Part shown: positions 40,053-42,970 of the stretch, in pieces
Layout of the letters: each line of letters opens with the position of its first letter
Position numbering within the stretch: position 1 is the stretch's first letter
Program-made: the position numbers and the translations under genes
Assembly (NCBI GenBank): GCA_030041495.1
Contig: JASHNT010000037.1
Location: 1 to 42,970, forward strand
Source: Bryobacteraceae bacterium
GTDB taxonomy: Bacteria > Acidobacteriota > Terriglobia > Bryobacterales > Bryobacteraceae
Reading direction: 5' to 3'
DNA length: 42,970 bases
The notes under the pieces: generated by a model
Told to the model about the DNA's origin: nothing
Database searches by the model: none
What the model saw: only the letters and a program-made list of their open reading frames with translations

Positions 40053-41099
40053 ATGTCGGCTCCCTTCGAAGCCTCTTTCGAAAACTACTACGGCAATGCG
40101 GACGTGGCCCTCGCCCTCCGAAAGATGATCCGCGCCGCAAAGATTCCGCAGACGTTGCTATTTTCTGGCCCCGAAGGCATCGGCAAAGCGACTCTGGCGC
40201 GGCGCTTCGCGGCGGCCTTGCTCGGAGGAGCAGAGAAAATCGAACAGGACGACCTGAGTTTGCAGGCGAACCAGGCGCTGGTAGAGGATCGCGAAAAATG
40301 GACTTCGGACAAGCGCAACGACGATCCGCTGGTGTTTTCGACGCATCCGGATTTCACAACCTTTGCTCCGGACGGCCCTCTGCGGCAGATCACCATCGCG
40401 CAGATGCGGCTGTTGAAGCAGCGCGCGCCCCTCAAGCCGTTGCACGGTGATTGGCGCGTGTTTCTGATCGATTCCATCGACCGCGCCAATGAGCAGGCGG
40501 CGAATTCGCTGCTGAAGACTCTGGAGGAGCCTCCCCCGCACCTGATCCTGATTCTGACGGCGCGCAATGCCTACGACCTTTTGCCGACCATCCGCTCGCG
40601 CGCGGTGCCGTTTTATTTCGGACGTTTGAACGCAGACGCGATGCATTCCTTCCTGCAAGCTCGCAGGGTGGATCAGCCGGAGCGGAGGCTGGCGTTAGCG
40701 GATGGCTCGCCGGGCGCGGCGGTGTCGCTGGATCTGGAGGCTTATGACCGGCGGCGCGGGGCGATGCTGGCGCTGCTGAAAGTCGCCGGAGGATTGGAAC
40801 CGTTCGGAACTTGGATGAAGCATTGCGAGTCGATTGCGGCGAGGCGCACCGAGAAGCTCGAGCAGTATTTGGAGGTCCTGTATTTGCTGCTGGGCGATGT
40901 GCTGCGGCTGGAGCACGGCGTCGAAGAGGTGCGCAATCAGGACGTGGAGCGGGATCTGCGGGCGTTGGCGGGAAGGGTTTCCTTCGACTGGCTGCGGAGG
41001 GCTGTGGAGCGCGTGGACGCGCTGGTGGAGTTGGCCCGGCGGAACATTCAGAAGCCGATCGCCCTGGACGCGCTGGCAGTGGAATTGCGCTCCCGCTAA
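40053..41099 (+). CDS. holB: DNA polymerase III delta' subunit-like clamp-loader protein
   Basis: 348 residues. AAA+ fold with Walker A FSGPEGIGKATLARR, VFLIDSIDRANEQAANSLLK, KTLEEPPPHLILILTARNAY and the sensor RSRAVPFYFGR, all in the HolB/DnaX arrangement; the cysteines of the DnaX zinc module are absent, so delta' is the better name. It loads the sliding clamp with delta and tau/gamma. ATG at 40053; the frame is open far upstream, but that part is antisense to the aminotransferase. hfq follows after 46 nt on the same strand. Confidence 0.93.
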   Translation: MSAPFEASFENYYGNADVALALRKMIRAAKIPQTLLFSGPEGIGKATLARRFAAALLGGAEKIEQDDLSLQANQALVEDREKWTSDKRNDDPLVFSTHPDFTTFAPDGPLRQITIAQMRLLKQRAPLKPLHGDWRVFLIDSIDRANEQAANSLLKTLEEPPPHLILILTARNAYDLLPTIRSRAVPFYFGRLNADAMHSFLQARRVDQPERRLALADGSPGAAVSLDLEAYDRRRGAMLALLKVAGGLEPFGTWMKHCESIAARRTEKLEQYLEVLYLLLGDVLRLEHGVEEVRNQDVERDLRALAGRVSFDWLRRAVERVDALVELARRNIQKPIALDALAVELRSR

Positions 41100-41145
41100 C
41101 GCTCATGTTATTCAAGAATCAATAGCGCCCCCAAGGAGCCTGCCC

Positions 41146-41451
41146 GTGGACCCCGCAAACCGAAGGCTGATTCGCCCGAACATCAACGAAATGAAGGAGC
41201 AGCGCAATCCCGGCTCACACGGTAAAGACGCGCAGAAGAAGACCTCGCCGCCGGAACAGACCAACGCCGAAAATTTCTACTACTTGAAACAGATGCAGTC
41301 CAAGACGCAGATGACCATCGTGCTCAAGGACGGAGAGACGCTGAAGGGCGTGATCGAGTGGTACGACAAATGTTGCCTCAAGGTGAACCGCGACGGCGAG
41401 CCTAACCTGCTAGTGTATAAGTCCAACATCAAGTACATGTATAAGGCGTAG
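41146..41451 (+). CDS. hfq: Hfq-like Sm RNA chaperone, divergent
   Basis: 101 residues. GTG at 41146 has AAGGAG 7 nt upstream. About 45 charged, probably disordered residues precede an Sm domain: NAENFYYLKQMQSKTQMTIV, LKDGETLKGVIEWYDKCCLK and LVYKSNIKYMYK. The last matches the Hfq Sm2 motif (YKHAI) with changes, and IEWYDKCCLKV replaces the usual FDxFVVLL. Hfq forms a hexamer that pairs small RNAs with mRNAs. Such divergent, N-extended forms are what I expect in Acidobacteria. holB and hfq are co-directional; the end overlaps the convergent hypothetical gene by 23 nt. Confidence 0.85.
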   Translation: MDPANRRLIRPNINEMKEQRNPGSHGKDAQKKTSPPEQTNAENFYYLKQMQSKTQMTIVLKDGETLKGVIEWYDKCCLKVNRDGEPNLLVYKSNIKYMYKA

Positions 41452-41830
41452 CAGGAAAGCTCGCGATAAATGCGCGCGCCTGCGCAGCCATGACCGGGTC
41501 GGGCGGCAAGGCGGCAGCGTGGATTTCGCCGTGCTCGATCGGTGCGTGGTCTTTTTCCAGGATGTAGATTAGTCTGAGCGGCTCTTCCGCGATCACCGAA
41601 AAGCGCACGGCATCGGACCCCGCATCGGCGGGAAAATGCCCGCAACGGCCACGGGCGTAGCCCTGGTTGCACAGCTCGCGTTCTTCTTCCGACACCGGTC
41701 TTGACGCTCCCGCAGCGTGGCATGAGCCTGAGAAGCAATCGCCCAACGGGAGGCGGGGCCGGTGGGTCCAGCGCTGCTGCCAGGGTTCGGGCGGAGGGTC
41801 CAGCGCGGGCTCGAAAAAAGGACAGGCCAT
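41429..41830 (-). CDS. Conserved acidobacterial hypothetical protein, Cys-rich
   Basis: 133 residues. ATG at 41830 is chosen because the conserved part starts MACPFFEP; the frame continues upstream only through the palindromic repeats. PRLPLGDCFSGSC, CNQGYARGRCGHFP and AVRFSVIAEEPLRLIYILEK recall a family of short acidobacterial proteins. The Cys set (CPFF, GDC..GSC, ELCNQGYARGRC) could hold a metal or Fe-S cluster, but this is inference. Tail to tail overlap of 23 nt with hfq. Its promoter region is the 31-bp repeat array. Confidence 0.7.
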   Translation of the reverse strand: MACPFFEPALDPPPEPWQQRWTHRPRLPLGDCFSGSCHAAGASRPVSEEERELCNQGYARGRCGHFPADAGSDAVRFSVIAEEPLRLIYILEKDHAPIEHGEIHAAALPPDPVMAAQARAFIASFPATPYTCT

Positions 41831-41837
41831 ATACTCG

Positions 41838-41954
41838 CCCTGGAGCGGACACGCCGCTCCGCATTCCACCCTGGAGCGGACACGCCGCTCCATATTCCAC
41901 CCTGGAGCGGACACGCCGCTCCATATTCCGCCCTGGAGCGGACACGCCGCTCCA
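41838..41954. repeat. Tandem array of 31-bp palindromic units
   Basis: Four units start at 41838, 41869, 41900 and 41931, exact 31-bp period, the last truncated at 41954. Each holds the palindrome TGGAGCGG-n5-CCGCTCCA; unit 1 ends CCGCTCCG. Linker bases differ slightly (GCATTCC versus ATATTCC). It occupies most of the 153 bp between two divergent start codons, so it could be a multi-site operator. Units are head to tail without unique spacers. Confidence 0.9.
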
Positions 41955-41983
41955 GAGCAGCTAACAAGCGGTATCCTAGCAGA

Positions 41984-42295
41984 TTGGCAAGCTCACGGAT
42001 TGAAGTCCTCCGGCAACTGCTGGAACAGAATCCGGCCAGCACGTTCGCGCGCTACGGCCTGGCGATGGAATACGTGCAGGCCGGAGAGCTGGAGCCGGCC
42101 ATGGCGGAGTTCCGGACGGTCATCGCGGCCGACCCGGCTTACTCCGCGGCATATTTTCACGGCGGCCAGACCCTCGAGAAGTTGGGCCGCACCAACGACG
42201 CCCGGGAACTGTACCGGCGCGGCATCGAAGCCACCCGTGACGGGCACGCGCGCGGGGAGATGCAGGCGGCTCTGGAGATACTCGGGGAAGGTTAA
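41984..42295 (+). CDS. Small TPR-repeat protein
   Basis: 103 residues. The start is TTG at 41984, which begins the conserved MASSRIEVLRQLLEQNP; the frame upstream runs through the repeats. Two to three tetratricopeptide helices pairs are visible: FARYGLAMEYVQAGELEPAM, AEFRTVIAADPAYSAAYFHG and KLGRTNDARELYRRGIEA. TPR proteins are scaffolds for protein contacts; the partner is unknown. No signal peptide. It is divergent from the Cys-rich protein across the 31-bp repeat array, and a secreted protein gene follows 27 nt downstream. Confidence 0.8.
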   Translation: MASSRIEVLRQLLEQNPASTFARYGLAMEYVQAGELEPAMAEFRTVIAADPAYSAAYFHGGQTLEKLGRTNDARELYRRGIEATRDGHARGEMQAALEILGEG

Positions 42296-42322
42296 CCGGA
42301 TTATACTTAGCTAAGGATTTTC

Positions 42323-42970
42323 ATGCGTTACGCGGGTTTTGCCCTCATTTCCGCGCTGCTCGCCGGGTTGCCCGCGTGGTCCCAACCGAAGTCCCAACCG
42401 GCAAAAGAAGCCGTGTCGGTAAATGGTGGGAGCCGGCTGGACGTGAACCAGACCTTGTTCGTGGTCCTGGCGGCGGCGAACCTGTCGGGTTACGATGCGG
42501 GCGCGGACTGGAACTCCAACAGCCCCATTCGGCAAAAGGTTCGCGAGCGTTTGGAGGGCATAAAACTTAGCTCGATCGTCCCGTTGCGCTCGCTGCTGAA
42601 ACAAGCCCGGCCCAGGGACCCGGCTAGCGAGCTGTATCGCTACGTGGAATTCGCAATCCTGTCGGCGGGCCCGCCGGACTTTACCCCGGCGCGCGCGGAT
42701 TTGCCGCGGCCGCCTTCGCTGGCGCCCCTGGACGATCTTCCTCCGCTGCTGGCCGACTTCTACAAAGAGGCGCACCTGGATGAGCTGTGGAAGGAACTGC
42801 AGCCGGATTTTGATGCGTTCCTGGACGAACTCGGGCCAGCGGTGAGCCAAGCGGTGGCGTCGGCCGACGGGTACTTGCGCGGGGACACGGCCCTGTATCT
42901 GGGGCACCGGTTCCTGGTGTGGGCGGAGCCGCAGGGCGCGCCGAACCAGGTGCTGACCTTCGGCTACATG
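42323..42970 (+). CDS. Exported protein of unknown function, partial
   Basis: ATG at 42323 opens a frame that runs to the window edge (216 codons seen). A signal peptide (YAGFALISALLAGLPAWSQP) leads to an acidic, helical body: LDVNQTLFVVLAAANLSGYD, a Pro-rich PPSLAPLDDLPPLLADFY, then WKELQPDFDAFLDELGPAVS and a strand-rich LYLGHRFLVWAEPQGAPNQV. I recall similar acidobacterial exported proteins but no function. The end is missing, so length and catalytic residues cannot be judged. Confidence 0.75.
   Translation, partial: MRYAGFALISALLAGLPAWSQPKSQPAKEAVSVNGGSRLDVNQTLFVVLAAANLSGYDAGADWNSNSPIRQKVRERLEGIKLSSIVPLRSLLKQARPRDPASELYRYVEFAILSAGPPDFTPARADLPRPPSLAPLDDLPPLLADFYKEAHLDELWKELQPDFDAFLDELGPAVSQAVASADGYLRGDTALYLGHRFLVWAEPQGAPNQVLTFGYM

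Noticed and set aside
41838-41954. Possible CRISPR array (four regular repeats)
   Set aside because: There are no unique spacers; the whole 31-bp unit repeats head to tail, and no cas genes are present.

Overview
The window is GC-rich and reads as a chromosomal segment of an Acidobacteriota bacterium, most likely a Bryobacterales/Solibacter-type organism. This is inference from gene content: a very large Oar-like TonB-dependent receptor with an N-terminal carboxypeptidase-regulatory domain, a PadR regulator followed by an ADOP-like protein, a DUF6152 protein, a beta-propeller hybrid kinase, and many short conserved proteins of that phylum. No database search was run.

Layout. 1-1840 is a small, AT-richer accessory islet: the 5' part of an IS1-like transposase (cut by the window edge), an overlapping DUF5678/retropepsin pair, a Lys/Arg-rich small protein and a strong inverted repeat. 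1843-9188 is mostly core: purD running into tRNA-Arg(CCU), a 7Fe ferredoxin, a DinG-type helicase, a FliA/WhiG-type sigma factor, and a minus-strand Gfo/Idh/MocA - TonB - small membrane protein operon. 9287-13538 holds a 1251-residue hybrid histidine kinase whose 3' end overlaps a convergent DinB-like gene. 13552-20485 is a plus-strand gene train: a 91-aa protein + nucleotidyltransferase pair (toxin-antitoxin-like layout), valS, birA, coaX, a conserved hypothetical, a ComF-type phosphoribosyltransferase and an HNH endonuclease. 20514-25047 carries a methyltransferase and LytS-type kinase (minus), ribA (plus), a 47-bp tandem repeat array, gap (minus) and dcd (plus).

25357-34181 is a minus-strand transport block: ABC ATPase + large membrane permease, then a MacA-like adaptor + MacB-like ATPase without a permease, then the TonB-dependent receptor, which has its own promoter and a structured leader. 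A divergent PadR/ADOP-like pair starts at 34251; a palindrome lies at the -35 region of the two opposing promoters. 35802-38457 has a secreted amidohydrolase, a DUF6152 protein, a two-helix membrane protein and a BON-type exported protein. 38783-41830 has tRNA-Val(UAC), a PLP aminotransferase running into that tRNA, holB, a divergent hfq-like gene and a conserved hypothetical. 41838-42970 has a 31-bp palindromic tandem array in a divergent promoter region, a TPR protein and the start of an exported protein.

Most striking observations: (1) two unrelated genes (purD and the aminotransferase) use the U8-A9-G10 triplet of the following tRNA as their stop codon, so RNase P cleavage would remove the stop from the mRNA; (2) two compact candidate two-gene modules (DUF5678-retropepsin; 91-aa protein-nucleotidyltransferase); (3) two different tandem arrays of palindromic units, one incorporating the end of ribA; (4) a shrunken ADOP-like protein with a Cys-rich C-terminal domain under a PadR regulator.
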